Source of the DNA: an uncultured Hungatella sp.
Lineage (GTDB): Bacteria > Bacillota > Clostridia > Lachnospirales > Lachnospiraceae
DNA: 64,000 nucleotides
Reading direction: 5' to 3'
Assembly (NCBI GenBank): GCA_910586845.1
Contig: CAJUJV010000002.1
Span: 33,199-97,198 of the forward strand
Made by a program: the position numbers and the translations under genes. This document shows positions 43,093 to 52,686 of the stretch, piece after piece. How positions within the stretch are numbered: position 1 is the first letter of the stretch; every line of letters starts with the position of its first letter. The notes beneath the pieces are model-generated. The model was not told the DNA's origin. It saw nothing but the letters and a program-made list of their open reading frames with translations, and ran no database searches.

Positions 43093-43812
43093 ATGGAGTA
43101 TAAACATGTGAAAAAAGGGATATTCAGAGAAAGGCCCAACCGGTTTGTGGCCTTTGTGGAGATCGACGGGAAGAAACACCGGGTTCATGTGAAAAATACA
43201 GGCAGGTGCCGGGAACTGCTGGTCCCCGGCGCCAGGGTCATCCTGGAATATCATCCCCGGGCCAGAGAGCAGGGCAGGAAGACAGAATATTCCATCGTTG
43301 CCGTATATAAGGGAGATCTCCTGATCAATATGGACTCCCAGGCTCCTAACGAGGCAGCGGCAGAGTGGCTGGAAAGCGGAGGGTTTGAGAAGGCCACAGG
43401 CAGCAGGCCGGAACAGATCCGCAGAGAGGTGACCTACGGACAGTCCCGCTTTGACCTGGCATGTTCCATAGAGGGGAAGCCTGCGTTTATAGAAGTAAAA
43501 GGAGTGACATTGGAAGCTGACGGTATGGCCATGTTTCCCGATGCACCGACGGAGCGGGGAGTGAAGCATCTGCAGGAGCTCGCCGGGGCCGTAAAAGAGG
43601 GATATGCCGCCTATGTGCTCTTTGTCATCCAGATGAAAGGCGTAACCTGCTTCTGTCCTAACTTCCGGATGCACAGAGAATTTGCCCGGGCACTGGCGGA
43701 AGCCGGGAGGGCAGGGGTGACGATCCTGGCCCGGGACTGCCTGGTGAGGGAGAACGGATTCACCATAGATCAGGCAGTGAAGGTGGTTTTGGAGGAAAAG
43801 GATTTGAGATAA
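43093..43812 (+). CDS. sfsA: SfsA family protein (DNA/RNA-binding, nuclease-like)
   Basis: 239 aa. Named for sugar fermentation stimulation in E. coli, where it was reported as a DNA-binding protein. The fold combines an OB part (about 15-80, RFVAFVEIDGKKHRVHVKNTGRCRELLVPGARV) with a restriction-nuclease-like part (SRFDLACSIEGKPAFIEVKGVTLE, with Asp and Glu-x-Lys metal-site residues). AGGACG lies before the ATG at 43093. The longer frame to 42952 overlaps feoA and is rejected. Its 3' end overlaps the convergent MATE gene by 43 bp. Confidence 0.93.
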   Translation: MEYKHVKKGIFRERPNRFVAFVEIDGKKHRVHVKNTGRCRELLVPGARVILEYHPRAREQGRKTEYSIVAVYKGDLLINMDSQAPNEAAAEWLESGGFEKATGSRPEQIRREVTYGQSRFDLACSIEGKPAFIEVKGVTLEADGMAMFPDAPTERGVKHLQELAGAVKEGYAAYVLFVIQMKGVTCFCPNFRMHREFARALAEAGRAGVTILARDCLVRENGFTIDQAVKVVLEEKDLR

Positions 43813-45104
43813 TAGGGGATCTCCACCGCCAGCATCATGGCCCAGCCGGCGGCACAGGCGAAAGCAACTCCGGGAAGCCCCATCTTCGGAGTCAGCACGT
43901 ACACGAACACCACCCTCAGGCTGGTCTGGATAAAGGTGCCCAGAAGAGTCATCTTCATGTGTTTTCTCCCCCGGAAATATCCCTGCATCCCGTTGGTAAA
44001 GCCGGGGAAAAGATAGAAAAATGCCATGATACCCAGATAGCTGCTTCCAAGAGCCACGATATCCGAAGCGCCGCCTACAAAAAGCTTCATAAAAGGCACA
44101 CGCAGGACAAGGGTGGTGGTGCAGATCAGGATCCAGTAACAGAATTCCAGGATCATGCCGGTCCGAAAGCCCTTCCGGATCCGCTCTTCGTTGCGGGCGC
44201 CGGAGTTCTGCGCCACGAAGGTGGTGATGGCGTGAGAGATGCTCTGTTCAGGGATAAAGGCATAGGCATCGATCTTTTCCACTGCATTGAACGCTGCCAT
44301 GACGTCAACGCCCATGGGATTTACGGCTCCCTGGATCAGAAGCTTTCCCACAGGCTGACAGGACTGCTGCAGCGCGGTGACGCTGCCGTACTGGAGAGTC
44401 TGTTTCAGCAGGGATCTGTCCAGCTGAAATTCCCCTGGTCTCAGCTGAAGCAGGGGGATGTTGCGGTATACATAGAAGATGCACAAAATGGCCGACAGAG
44501 CCTCCGCCACCACCGTGGTCACTGCGGAGCAGACGATGCCAAAATGAAAGATACCGATAAAGATCACATCCAGGACTCCGTTGAGCACGGAACAGAATGC
44601 CAGGAATTTGAGAGGCGTTTTGGAATCGCCCACGCTCTTGAGGGCCGAGGCAACGGCGTTGTAAAAGAAAGTAAAAGGCGCTCCCAGAAAGATGATCCTC
44701 AGGTATACGGAGGCAGTGTCCAGGATCTCTGCGGGAACATGGAGAGCCCTCAGGAGGGGAGGAGTTACCAGGATTCCCAGAGCCACGATGATCAGAGAGA
44801 AGTATACTCCGAACACGGCAGTGGTAGCCATCTCCTTCTTTACCAGTTCTTCTTTCTTCGCCCCGAAAAAGTTGCTCATAAGCACGGAAGAGCCGATGCA
44901 GATTCCGGAGATTCCCAGGATAATGATGTTCATGACCGGGCTGGCGGTGCCCACGGCGGCCAGGGCTTCCTTTCCGATGAACCTGCCTACGATGATGGAA
45001 TCGACGGCGTTATAAGTCAGCTGGAACAGATTCCCCAGGATCAGGGGAATCGCATAATCAATAAGGTGCCGGGGAATATTCCCCTCTGTCATGTCTTTCA
45101 CCAT
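43770..45104 (-). CDS. MATE family efflux transporter
   Basis: 444 aa with 12 hydrophobic segments in two halves. The typical start is PLILGNLFQLTYNAVDSIIVGRFIGKEALAAVGTASPVMNIII, and the second half repeats NPMGVDVMAAFNAVEKIDAYAFIPEQSISHAITTFVAQNSGA. It uses a Na+ or H+ gradient to export a cationic drug or metabolite, not identified. GAAGGAG lies before the ATG at 45104. TTGTGA-17-TAAACT on the minus strand (45171-45143) is a fair promoter. Confidence 0.93.
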   Translation of the reverse strand: MVKDMTEGNIPRHLIDYAIPLILGNLFQLTYNAVDSIIVGRFIGKEALAAVGTASPVMNIIILGISGICIGSSVLMSNFFGAKKEELVKKEMATTAVFGVYFSLIIVALGILVTPPLLRALHVPAEILDTASVYLRIIFLGAPFTFFYNAVASALKSVGDSKTPLKFLAFCSVLNGVLDVIFIGIFHFGIVCSAVTTVVAEALSAILCIFYVYRNIPLLQLRPGEFQLDRSLLKQTLQYGSVTALQQSCQPVGKLLIQGAVNPMGVDVMAAFNAVEKIDAYAFIPEQSISHAITTFVAQNSGARNEERIRKGFRTGMILEFCYWILICTTTLVLRVPFMKLFVGGASDIVALGSSYLGIMAFFYLFPGFTNGMQGYFRGRKHMKMTLLGTFIQTSLRVVFVYVLTPKMGLPGVAFACAAGWAMMLAVEIPYYLKSFSSKTTFTA

Positions 45105-45142
45105 AGCAGTGTCTGTCTCCTTCTCTGTTGCGGAATGGTTTC

Positions 45143-45171
45143 AGTTTATCACAGAAAAGAAAATATCACAA
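45143..45171 (-). promoter_or_regulatory. Promoter of the MATE gene
   Basis: TTGTGA (45171-45166), 17 bases, TAAACT (45148-45143) on the minus strand. Confidence 0.6.
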
Positions 45172-45247
45172 TTCTCTCTTTTCGTAATTTTTTTCAGCCC
45201 AAAAGCCGCTGGCGTGTGATACCTTACTTATCGTAAGGAGGAGTTCC

Positions 45248-45397
45248 ATGAACCGTTATATTGATCTTAACGAAATCTTTCCATATTCTTTCAGTTTCGG
45301 GATGATCGTTGACCTTTCTGTGAAAACAGACTCCGACGACACTTATTATTCCTCTGATAAAAACGGAATCGTTACCCATACAGGGGAGAAAGAATAG
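45248..45397 (+). CDS. 49-aa small ORF, unknown
   Basis: The peptide starts MNRYIDLNEIFPYSFSFGMI and ends in HTGEKE, 49 residues, acidic (several Asp/Ser), no signal peptide or membrane segment. The ribosome site AAGGAGGAG, six bases before the ATG, is one of the best in the window. A clean terminator follows the stop within 20 bases, so the unit has the form of a real mini-gene. No family is recognised. The promoter is not obvious. Confidence 0.6.
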   Translation: MNRYIDLNEIFPYSFSFGMIVDLSVKTDSDDTYYSSDKNGIVTHTGEKE

Positions 45398-45414
45398 GAA
45401 AAGATTCTGACGGA

Positions 45415-45453
45415 AAACGGCAGGGGACCATGGATCCTCCTGCCGTTTGTTTT
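45415..45453. terminator. Terminator, small ORF / membrane-protein operon
   Basis: AAACGGCAGG (45415-45424) pairs with CCTGCCGTTT (45439-45448), then GTTTTC. It lies between convergent units. Confidence 0.8.
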
Positions 45454-45468
45454 CAATAAACTTCTTCC

Positions 45469-46194
45469 TTAATCTTTCACCTTCATGATCTTATCCAGGA
45501 TCGTAACGAGGATGGCGCCCAGAACAATGGTCACCAGAAATCCGATCCCAAGCCTGGCCAGCTGGACCATAATGTGGTGTTCCGCATTCCACTGGTCGTT
45601 GACACAGTAGAATATGCCTTCCGTGTACACGTCATATTCACGGCACAGGTCCGCAATATTGTCCAGGGCCTGCTGGTAGACGCCGCCTTTTTTGCCGATG
45701 GGAAGAGTAACCTTTTTTCCTGCTTTTATGCTTCTGGCGTCATCCGAGGACATCTGAGCCAGGATATAGGAGTCATCGGGCAGCTGGAGCAGAAAATATT
45801 CGCTGTAGTCTCCCAGCAGATCCAGGGTCATGGTATTCACCTGAGGTTTTCTCCTGGTCCCGCCCCGCCTGCTGTAAGAATACTCTCCGATCCAGGGGTT
45901 GCGGGTGCCGATGCCGGTGGAGATGATCTTTTTCGGTTCAATGGTCACACAGGACACTGCCCAGGTGTCTTCCCATTCCTGGGCGGTGGTGATTCTGGGG
46001 ATGTCATCGCCGGCAGGCAGTCCCACATAATCTTCATAATATCCGCTTTCTGCCGTGGACAGAGAAACGGGTTCCTCTTTCCCCCGGAGCAGGGATTCTA
46101 CCCGCATGTTTCTGGCCACAACTGCCCCCACGATCAGGGCGATAATCACCATCACAAATTCCAGAAATTTAACAATCTTGCTTTTCATATTCAA
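45469..46194 (-). CDS. Unknown two-TM membrane protein
   Basis: 241 aa. TM near residues 10-28 and again at about 212-233, with an outside domain of about 180 residues between. The middle part has no recognised motif. It has a Tyr/Arg-rich SYSRRGGTRRK segment and a soluble alpha/beta look (MTLDLLGDYSEYFLLQLPDDSYILAQMSSDDARSIKAGKKVTLPIG). It is last of three same-strand genes of unknown membrane proteins, 16 bp after the previous stop. A sensor or envelope role is possible, but nothing in the sequence decides it. Confidence 0.8.
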   Translation of the reverse strand: MNMKSKIVKFLEFVMVIIALIVGAVVARNMRVESLLRGKEEPVSLSTAESGYYEDYVGLPAGDDIPRITTAQEWEDTWAVSCVTIEPKKIISTGIGTRNPWIGEYSYSRRGGTRRKPQVNTMTLDLLGDYSEYFLLQLPDDSYILAQMSSDDARSIKAGKKVTLPIGKKGGVYQQALDNIADLCREYDVYTEGIFYCVNDQWNAEHHIMVQLARLGIGFLVTIVLGAILVTILDKIMKVKD

Positions 46195-46210
46195 TATTCC
46201 TTTCCCGTTG

Positions 46211-46672
46211 TCAGATATTGGCGTCAGGCCGTCTGCCTATGGCTTCCCATCTCTCGATCAGAGGCCGAAATGCCTCGTAAGCAAAAACATAAGTTCCCTC
46301 CGGATTTTCTTCTCCCCGGACCTGTAAAAAGTCTGTGATGACAACCTGTTTCCTGCCGCATTTGCTGCACTGGTAAACATCCAGATGACAGGCTCTCCGC
46401 CCTGTCGGAATCTGACCTTTTCCCAGGACAGGCTGCATGTGGGAAAGGAGATAATTTTCCGGGTCTGTGTACCTGGCGTCAAAAGAAACAGGAAGCAGAA
46501 ACAGATAGGCGGGGGTGACGATCCTGGAAGCAGCGGTCTTGCAGTGCATACAGGGAGTCTCTCCCCGTGAACAGAGAATGCGCTCTCTGATAAAAGCGAT
46601 GAAAAGTATGGCTGTAACCAGGGCAACGATGCCAAAGACGATCTCCGGCAGATTATATATGAGAGTTTCCAT
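46211..46672 (-). CDS. Unknown one-TM protein with CxxC pairs
   Basis: About 153 aa. A single TM at about 8-28 is followed by a cytoplasmic domain with two CxxC pairs, CMHC and CSKCGRKQVVI, which could form a zinc ribbon or redox site. The ATG at 46672 is chosen because GAAGGA is at a good distance. A GTG at 46678 overlaps the stop of the gene before it (GTGA) and is the alternative. It is the middle gene of the three-gene operon. Confidence 0.78.
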   Translation of the reverse strand: METLIYNLPEIVFGIVALVTAILFIAFIRERILCSRGETPCMHCKTAASRIVTPAYLFLLPVSFDARYTDPENYLLSHMQPVLGKGQIPTGRRACHLDVYQCSKCGRKQVVITDFLQVRGEENPEGTYVFAYEAFRPLIERWEAIGRRPDANI

Positions 46673-46674
46673 GA

Positions 46675-47265
46675 TCACATCTTTCCTTCTGCCCGGGCCT
46701 TGGCCGTCAGCAGAAGAGTTACAAAGGTGTCGGCTTTGGATACAGCCTCGGCCCCGATACCGGATTTGGTGCTGACGATCTTGTTGGTAAGAAGAGTAGG
46801 CATGGAGACCTTCTTACCGTCCAGATAGAATACAAAACGGATCCCTGTCATGGCGGAAGCCACAGTCCGGGCGCCGCCGATGCGGGCTGCGTTGAAAACC
46901 TGGATCTTCATGGGATTGTAGGCGGAGATAAAGGCGATCATCCCGTTTTCCACATCTATGTACAGTATGCCTCCTCTTCCTTTAAAAGAACTGTTAAACT
47001 GGTAGGGCAGGCTGTCGATGTTTTTGGCAGTGCGTTTTACGAATATGGAGGTCAGGTTGCCGTAGCCGATGAGCATGATCAGGATAATCCATATCATAAA
47101 CATGAACACCAGTGTCATAGGCAGGAATACGTCCATTCGGAATGCTCCGTGGCCGATACATGCCGCCAGTGATAAGAGGGCCGGCAGAACAATGCCAAGA
47201 CCCAGCAGAAGCAGGAAAAAAAAGCTCCCGAACCGTTCAAATTTTGCACTTTCATTTGGTTTCAT
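46675..47265 (-). CDS. Unknown two-TM protein with cytoplasmic domain
   Basis: 196 aa. TM segments at about 13-36 and 44-68, then a soluble domain (about 75-190) with beta-rich blocks (GRGGILYIDVENGMIAFISAYNPMKIQVFNAARI, GIRFVFYLDGKKVSMPTLLTNK). The pattern resembles a PH-like or tubby-like membrane-bound domain but is not assigned. AAGGAAGGAG precedes the ATG, and TTGCCT-16-TATAAG on the minus strand is a possible promoter. First gene of the operon. Confidence 0.8.
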   Translation of the reverse strand: MKPNESAKFERFGSFFFLLLLGLGIVLPALLSLAACIGHGAFRMDVFLPMTLVFMFMIWIILIMLIGYGNLTSIFVKRTAKNIDSLPYQFNSSFKGRGGILYIDVENGMIAFISAYNPMKIQVFNAARIGGARTVASAMTGIRFVFYLDGKKVSMPTLLTNKIVSTKSGIGAEAVSKADTFVTLLLTAKARAEGKM

Positions 47266-47377
47266 ACTCTTGAAAACTCCTTCCTTTGCTTATAAATATT
47301 TTGATGCCCCAGGCAATGGATATTTTAGCACTATCTGGCACAGATTGCAATCATCTCCTTCAGCGGCGGGCTGCGGC

Positions 47378-47407
47378 TTGACAAAGTTCCCGGACAAGAG
47401 AGATAAT
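47378..47407 (+). promoter_or_regulatory. Promoter of the NagZ-like gene
   Basis: Perfect TTGACA (47378-47383), 18 bases, GATAAT (47402-47407), about 32 bases before the ATG. Confidence 0.7.
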
Positions 47408-47439
47408 GAGACAGACTACGAAGAACAGGAGACAGGATC

Positions 47440-48777
47440 ATGAAGATTAAAAAACGGCTGTGGCTATGGGCGGCAATCCTGGTAACGGCCTGCTGCGGCT
47501 GTGTCCGCTTCCGGCCTGACAACAGTCCGGGGGCCGGGGAATCGGAGGCAGGGAAACAGGAACAGATTTTGGACACAGAACCGGAGAGACGGGCAGAGAC
47601 CGAGACAGAACCGGAGAAACAGACGGCGGCCGAAACCGAACCGGGGCAGGATACAGAGGATGAGAATGCAGCCCGGCAGGAAGGGGAGGCAGGGACTGTT
47701 TCAGAAGAAACCATTGAAGAATATATCCGTTCCATGACTCTGGAGGACAAGGCGGCCCAGCTGTTTATCGTGATGCCGGAATCTCTCATAGACGGGGTGT
47801 CATGTGTGACCGCAGCAGGAGATATGACCAGAGAGGCCATCAATGAGATCCCGGTAGGCGGTTTTATCTATGCAAGGGCAAATCTGCGGTCCGAAGACCA
47901 GGTGAGTGCCATGACGAAAAATGTCCAGATCTACAGCATGGAGCGGGTGAACCTGCCCATGTTTCTTTGCATTGACGAAGAGGGAGGGACCGTGGCCCGC
48001 ATTACAAAAAATGACAGGTTTCAGGTACCCTATATCGGGGACATGTCCGACATCGGAAAGACAGGGGATGCGGAGACGGCTTATGATACAGGCAGGACCA
48101 TGGGGACCTACCTGTCACGGATGGGATTTAATGTTGATTTTGCGCCTGTGGCCGATGTACTCAGCAACCCGGACAACCAGGTGGTAAAACGCCGATCCTT
48201 CGGTTCCGATCCTCAGCTGGTATCGGATATGTGTCTGGCTTTGGCCCGGGGCCTCCGGGAACAGGGGATCCTCAGTGTCTATAAGCATTTTCCGGGCCAC
48301 GGAGGGACGGCGGAGGATACTCATGAGGGATATGCCTGTACGGATAAGACTCTGGAGGAACTGAGAATCTGTGACCTGATCCCGTTTCAGGAGGGAATCC
48401 GCCAGGGAGTTCCCATGATCATGGCAGGTCATGTGTCCCTCCCCGGCATTGCCGGGGACAACACGCCGGCTTCGCTTTCACCGGCCATTCTTCATGACCT
48501 GCTGCGGGAAGAAATGGGGTATGAGGGGATCATTATCACCGACGCCATGGATATGGGGGCCGTTACAAAGCAGTATTCTGCCGCGGAGGCGGCAGTGAGA
48601 TCTCTTCAGGCAGGGGCAGACATGATCCTGATGCCAGCGGATCTGAAAGAGGCTTATTACGGGGTGATCCAGGCGGTCCGGGACGGGGAACTGACCATGG
48701 AGAGGATAGACCAGTCTTTAAGGAGGATCATCAGGGTAAAGCTTCAGATGGGAGCGGAAGGCAGGGATCGGAATTAA
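47440..48777 (+). CDS. nagZ: GH3 family beta-N-acetylhexosaminidase, lipoprotein (NagZ-like)
   Basis: 445 aa. The signal peptide ends in a Cys-rich stretch (VTACCGC) that can serve as a lipobox, followed by a long Glu/Thr-rich linker (about 27-85) and a single GH3 barrel. The NagZ-specific KHFPGHGGTAEDTHEGY loop carries the His-Asp acid/base pair. The nucleophile Asp368 is in IIITDAMDMGAV. It should trim GlcNAc from peptidoglycan fragments outside the membrane, unlike the cytoplasmic NagZ of E. coli, and so feed nagA. The stop lies just before the CIRCE element. Confidence 0.92.
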   Translation: MKIKKRLWLWAAILVTACCGCVRFRPDNSPGAGESEAGKQEQILDTEPERRAETETEPEKQTAAETEPGQDTEDENAARQEGEAGTVSEETIEEYIRSMTLEDKAAQLFIVMPESLIDGVSCVTAAGDMTREAINEIPVGGFIYARANLRSEDQVSAMTKNVQIYSMERVNLPMFLCIDEEGGTVARITKNDRFQVPYIGDMSDIGKTGDAETAYDTGRTMGTYLSRMGFNVDFAPVADVLSNPDNQVVKRRSFGSDPQLVSDMCLALARGLREQGILSVYKHFPGHGGTAEDTHEGYACTDKTLEELRICDLIPFQEGIRQGVPMIMAGHVSLPGIAGDNTPASLSPAILHDLLREEMGYEGIIITDAMDMGAVTKQYSAAEAAVRSLQAGADMILMPADLKEAYYGVIQAVRDGELTMERIDQSLRRIIRVKLQMGAEGRDRN

Positions 48778-48782
48778 AAAAA

Positions 48783-48809
48783 TTAGCACTCACCTATTGA
48801 CAGTGCTAA
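48783..48809. promoter_or_regulatory. CIRCE element (HrcA operator) of clpB
   Basis: TTAGCACTC-N9-CAGTGCTAA, one base off the consensus GAGTGCTAA arm. It overlaps the -35 box of the clpB promoter, so HrcA would block polymerase binding and release it on heat shock. Confidence 0.93.
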
Positions 48810-48825
48810 CAACATGTGTTATACT
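48797..48825 (+). promoter_or_regulatory. clpB promoter
   Basis: Perfect TTGACA (48797-48802), 17 bases, TATACT (48820-48825). The -35 box lies inside the CIRCE repeat. Confidence 0.88.
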
Positions 48826-48881
48826 CCGCCTAGAACATATGAGACATACCAATTTCGTCTTGTTCCAAAGGAGGAGCGAAT

Positions 48882-51482
48882 ATGAATATCAATAAATTTA
48901 CCCAGAAATCTGTGGAAGCAGTACAGAACTGTGAGAAACTGGCCTATGACCACGGCAACCAGCAGCTGGAGCAGGAGCATCTGCTTTACAGCCTGCTGAC
49001 CCTGGAGGACAGCCTGATCCTGAAGCTGATCACCAGGATGAACATTTCCGGAGAGCTGTTTACCGATGAGGCGGCCCAGGCAGTAAACCGGCTTACGAAG
49101 GTCAGCGGAGACGGGAAACTGTATATGAGCAATGATCTGAATAAGGTCCTGATCCATGGAGAAGATGAAGCCAAAGCCATGGGGGACGAATACGTATCCG
49201 TGGAGCATCTCTTTCTGTCCATGATCCGGCATCCGTCCAGGACCATGAAAGAGCTGTTTGGCCGGTACGGGATCAACAGAGAAAGCTTTTTAAAGGCCCT
49301 GGTTACGGTGCGGGGCAATCAGAGAGTAGTCAGCGACAACCCGGAAGCCACCTACGACACTCTGGAAAAGTACGGCTATGATCTGGTGGAGCGGGCCAGA
49401 CAGCAGAAGCTGGATCCTGTCATCGGCAGGGACAGCGAGATCCGCAACGTGGTCCGGATCCTGTCCAGGAAGACCAAGAACAATCCTGTGCTCATCGGCG
49501 AACCCGGCGTCGGCAAGACCGCCGTGGTGGAGGGGCTGGCTCAGAGAATCGTCCGGGGAGATGTGCCCGAAGGGCTTAAGGACAAGAAACTGTTTGCCCT
49601 GGATATGGGAGCCCTGGTGGCCGGAGCCAAGTACAGAGGCGAGTTTGAGGAGCGTCTGAAGGCGGTTCTGGAAGAGGTCCGGGAAAGCGACGGGCAGATC
49701 ATCCTGTTCATCGACGAGCTGCATACCATCGTAGGAGCCGGAAAGACAGAAGGGTCCATGGATGCAGGCAACATGTTAAAGCCCATGCTGGCCAGAGGAG
49801 AGCTCCACTGTATCGGCGCCACCACTCTGGATGAGTACAGAAAATATATCGAGAAGGATGCGGCTCTGGAGCGGCGGTTCCAGCCGGTCATGGTGGCAGA
49901 GCCGGCGGTGGAGGACACCATTTCCATCCTCAGAGGTTTAAAGGAGCGGTACGAGGTGTTCCACGGAGTGAAGATCACCGACTCGGCGCTGGTATCGGCG
50001 GCCATACTGTCGGACCGGTATATTTCCGACCGTTTTCTCCCCGATAAGGCCATCGACCTGGTGGATGAGGCCTGTGCCATGATCAAGACGGAACTGGATT
50101 CCATGCCGGCGGAGCTGGATGAGCTGTCCCGGAGGATCATGCAGATGGAGATCGAGGAAGCGGCCCTGAAGAAGGAGACGGACCGGTTGAGCCAGGATCG
50201 TCTGGAGACTCTTCAGAAAGAGCTTGCGGAGCTCCACGACGAATTTACCGGCAGGAAGGCTCAGTGGGAGAATGAGAAGACATCCGTGGAGAAGCTTTCT
50301 TCCCTGAGGGAGGAGATCGAAACCACCAACCGGGAGATCGCCCAGGCACAGCAGGAATATGACCTGGAGAAGGCGGCCCGTCTCCAGTACGGAAAGCTTC
50401 CGGAACTTAAGAAACAGCTGGAGGAAGAGGAGGAGAAGATCAGGAACCAGGATCTGAGTCTGGTTCACGAGAGTGTTACGGAGGATGAGATCGCCCGCAT
50501 CATTTCCAGATGGACAGGGATCCCTGTGGCCAAACTGACAGAAAGCGAGAGGAGCAAGACCTTGCACCTGGATGAGGTTCTCCACCGCAGGGTAGTGGGC
50601 CAGGATGAGGGCGTGGAAAAGGTAACGGAGGCCATTATCCGGTCCAAAGCCGGGATCAAGGATCCTACCAGGCCCATCGGTTCCTTCCTGTTTCTGGGGC
50701 CCACAGGCGTGGGAAAGACGGAACTGGCAAAGGCGTTGGCGGAGAGCCTGTTTGACGATGAGGCCAACATGGTCCGCGTTGATATGAGTGAGTACATGGA
50801 GAAGCATTCCGTGGCCCGTCTCATCGGGGCGCCTCCAGGATATGTAGGCTATGACGAAGGCGGACAGCTGACGGAGGCCGTGAGGAGAAAGCCTTACTGT
50901 GTGGTACTGTTTGACGAGGTGGAGAAGGCCCATCCGGATGTATTTAATGTCCTGCTTCAGGTGCTGGACGACGGAAGGATCACGGATTCCACAGGAAAGA
51001 CGGTGGACTTTAAGAATACCATCATCATCATGACTTCCAACATTGGTTCCCAGTACCTGCTGGAGGGCATCGACGAACAGGGGAATATCACGAAAGAGGC
51101 GGAGGATCTGGTCATGGGAGATCTGAGGGCCCATTTCAGACCGGAGTTTTTAAACCGTCTGGACGAGACCATCCTCTTTAAGCCCCTGACCAGAGAGAAT
51201 ATCGGCAGCATCGTTACACTGATGATCGCCGATACCAACAAACGTCTGGAACAGAGGGAGATTCGGATGGATCTGACAGACAGGGCGAAGGCCTTTGTGG
51301 TGGAACACGGATATGACCCGGTTTACGGCGCAAGGCCCCTGAAGAGATATCTGCAGAAGTATGTGGAGACTTTGGCGGCCAGGATCATCCTCCAGGATCA
51401 GGTCAGAGCGGGAGACGTCATCATCATAGATACAACAGAAGACGGCCAGAAGCTGACAGTCCGTGCAGAGGCGGACCGGTAG
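48882..51482 (+). CDS. clpB: ATP-dependent chaperone ClpB
   Basis: 866 aa disaggregase that works with DnaK. N-terminal Clp repeat domain (1-145), first AAA+ module with Walker [10 protein letters not shown] (about 206), coiled-coil M domain (about 400-525), second AAA+ module with Walker [10 protein letters not shown] (about 606), [29 protein letters not shown], and a C-terminal D2-small domain. The long M domain sets it apart from ClpC/ClpA. AAAGGAGGAG lies before the ATG. Heat-shock control through CIRCE. Confidence 0.97.
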   Translation: MNINKFTQKSVEAVQNCEKLAYDHGNQQLEQEHLLYSLLTLEDSLILKLITRMNISGELFTDEAAQAVNRLTKVSGDGKLYMSNDLNKVLIHGEDEAKAMGDEYVSVEHLFLSMIRHPSRTMKELFGRYGINRESFLKALVTVRGNQRVVSDNPEATYDTLEKYGYDLVERARQQKLDPVIGRDSEIRNVVRILSRKTKNNPVLIGEPGVGKTAVVEGLAQRIVRGDVPEGLKDKKLFALDMGALVAGAKYRGEFEERLKAVLEEVRESDGQIILFIDELHTIVGAGKTEGSMDAGNMLKPMLARGELHCIGATTLDEYRKYIEKDAALERRFQPVMVAEPAVEDTISILRGLKERYEVFHGVKITDSALVSAAILSDRYISDRFLPDKAIDLVDEACAMIKTELDSMPAELDELSRRIMQMEIEEAALKKETDRLSQDRLETLQKELAELHDEFTGRKAQWENEKTSVEKLSSLREEIETTNREIAQAQQEYDLEKAARLQYGKLPELKKQLEEEEEKIRNQDLSLVHESVTEDEIARIISRWTGIPVAKLTESERSKTLHLDEVLHRRVVGQDEGVEKVTEAIIRSKAGIKDPTRPIGSFLFLGPTGVGKTELAKALAESLFDDEANMVRVDMSEYMEKHSVARLIGAPPGYVGYDEGGQLTEAVRRKPYCVVLFDEVEKAHPDVFNVLLQVLDDGRITDSTGKTVDFKNTIIIMTSNIGSQYLLEGIDEQGNITKEAEDLVMGDLRAHFRPEFLNRLDETILFKPLTRENIGSIVTLMIADTNKRLEQREIRMDLTDRAKAFVVEHGYDPVYGARPLKRYLQKYVETLAARIILQDQVRAGDVIIIDTTEDGQKLTVRAEADR

Positions 51483-51526
51483 ATAATCGGGCATGGAAGG
51501 CGGCTTCCCATCCACGGGGCTGTGAC

Positions 51527-51572
51527 AAAAAAGCGGCAGGGATCCTGTTTTTTCGGATCCCCGCCGCTTTTT
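51527..51572. terminator. Terminator after clpB
   Basis: AAAAAGCGGC-AGGGATCC pairs with GGATCCCC-GCCGCTTTTT (51527-51572). Convergent genes share it. Confidence 0.87.
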
Positions 51573-51589
51573 GGCATCTGCAGACATCT

Positions 51590-52612
51590 CTACGCCTCGC
51601 CGCCTCCTGAAACCTTCCACAGGATATCACGGTTGACGGTGCGGTAGAAGAGCCGGCGGACTTCTTCCCGGTCCCTGGTCTGTCCCAGAATCCACATCAG
51701 CTTGGTCACCGTGGCCTCCAGGGTCATGTCATATGATTCAAGAAGACCGAACTCATATTTGATGCTGCGCCCCACCTCATAGACGGACATGTTGCTGCCC
51801 TCGTTGGTCACCTGGGTGGTCATGACCACGATCTTTCCCAGGGAGATCCATTTTTCCACCACGGAATAATATCCGCCGGTCTCGTAGTTCGGAAGACCGC
51901 CTACGCCGAAAGACTCGATGATGACGGCATCATAGTGACCGGCCATATAGTCAAGGACAGTGGCATCCATGGACGGAATCAGCTTTAAAAGTCCGACTTT
52001 CGGATTTAAGTGATGGCTGAAGGAGACCGGCTCTCTGATCTGTTCCCTGTCATCCAGATAGAATAAGATCTGGCTTTCCTGAATAGCGGCAATGTAGGGA
52101 AAGTTGATGCTGGAAAATGCATCATAGCTTTTGGTCCGTTCCTTTTTCCCTCTGGTTCCGGCGATTACCTTGCCGTCAAATACGATGTTCACCCCATGGG
52201 ACCGGCCGCAGGAGGCAAAGCGGAGGCTGTCTGTCAGATTGGTCTTGGCATCCGTGATCTCCATGTCAATGGGCTTCTGGGAACCGGTGATCACCACGGG
52301 CTTTGGAGAATTCTGAATCAGATAGGACAGGGCCGCGGCGGTGTAGGCCATGGTGTCTGTTCCGTGGCAGATCACAAACCCGTCATAATCGTTATAATGT
52401 TCTTCTATGGCCGCCGCCATGGCCAGCCAGTGGTCCGACTGGATATTGGTGCTGTCGATGTTGAACAGCTGCAGTGCATCCGTCCGGCAGAACTGCCGGA
52501 CGCCGGGAACATAGGATAAAAGCTCCTCTGAGGAGATGAGAGGCTTCAGTCCGGTGTCGCTGCGTTTGGAGGCAATGGTTCCCCCGGTAGCGATGAGAAG
52601 GATCCGTTTCAT
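51590..52612 (-). CDS. ansA: Type I (cytoplasmic) asparaginase
   Basis: 340 aa. It hydrolyses asparagine to aspartate and ammonia. KRILLIATGGTIAS carries the first catalytic Thr, and VICHGTDTMAYTAAAL the second Thr-Asp-Lys set. There is no signal peptide, so it is cytoplasmic. The ATG at 52612 is chosen because the ATG at 52624 touches the AAAGGG ribosome site. On the minus strand it follows cls by 74 bp, with a TATGAT box in the gap. Confidence 0.93.
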   Translation of the reverse strand: MKRILLIATGGTIASKRSDTGLKPLISSEELLSYVPGVRQFCRTDALQLFNIDSTNIQSDHWLAMAAAIEEHYNDYDGFVICHGTDTMAYTAAALSYLIQNSPKPVVITGSQKPIDMEITDAKTNLTDSLRFASCGRSHGVNIVFDGKVIAGTRGKKERTKSYDAFSSINFPYIAAIQESQILFYLDDREQIREPVSFSHHLNPKVGLLKLIPSMDATVLDYMAGHYDAVIIESFGVGGLPNYETGGYYSVVEKWISLGKIVVMTTQVTNEGSNMSVYEVGRSIKYEFGLLESYDMTLEATVTKLMWILGQTRDREEVRRLFYRTVNRDILWKVSGGGEA

Positions 52613-52686
52613 AGATAATTCCATCCCTTTCTGTGTTGTTGCCTAAAGTCTATCATAAATTAAAGGGCCTGACTACCTGTTCTTCT

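Noticed and set aside
49938..51134. Minus-strand frame of 398 codons opposite clpB
   Set aside because: Shadow of the second half of ClpB.
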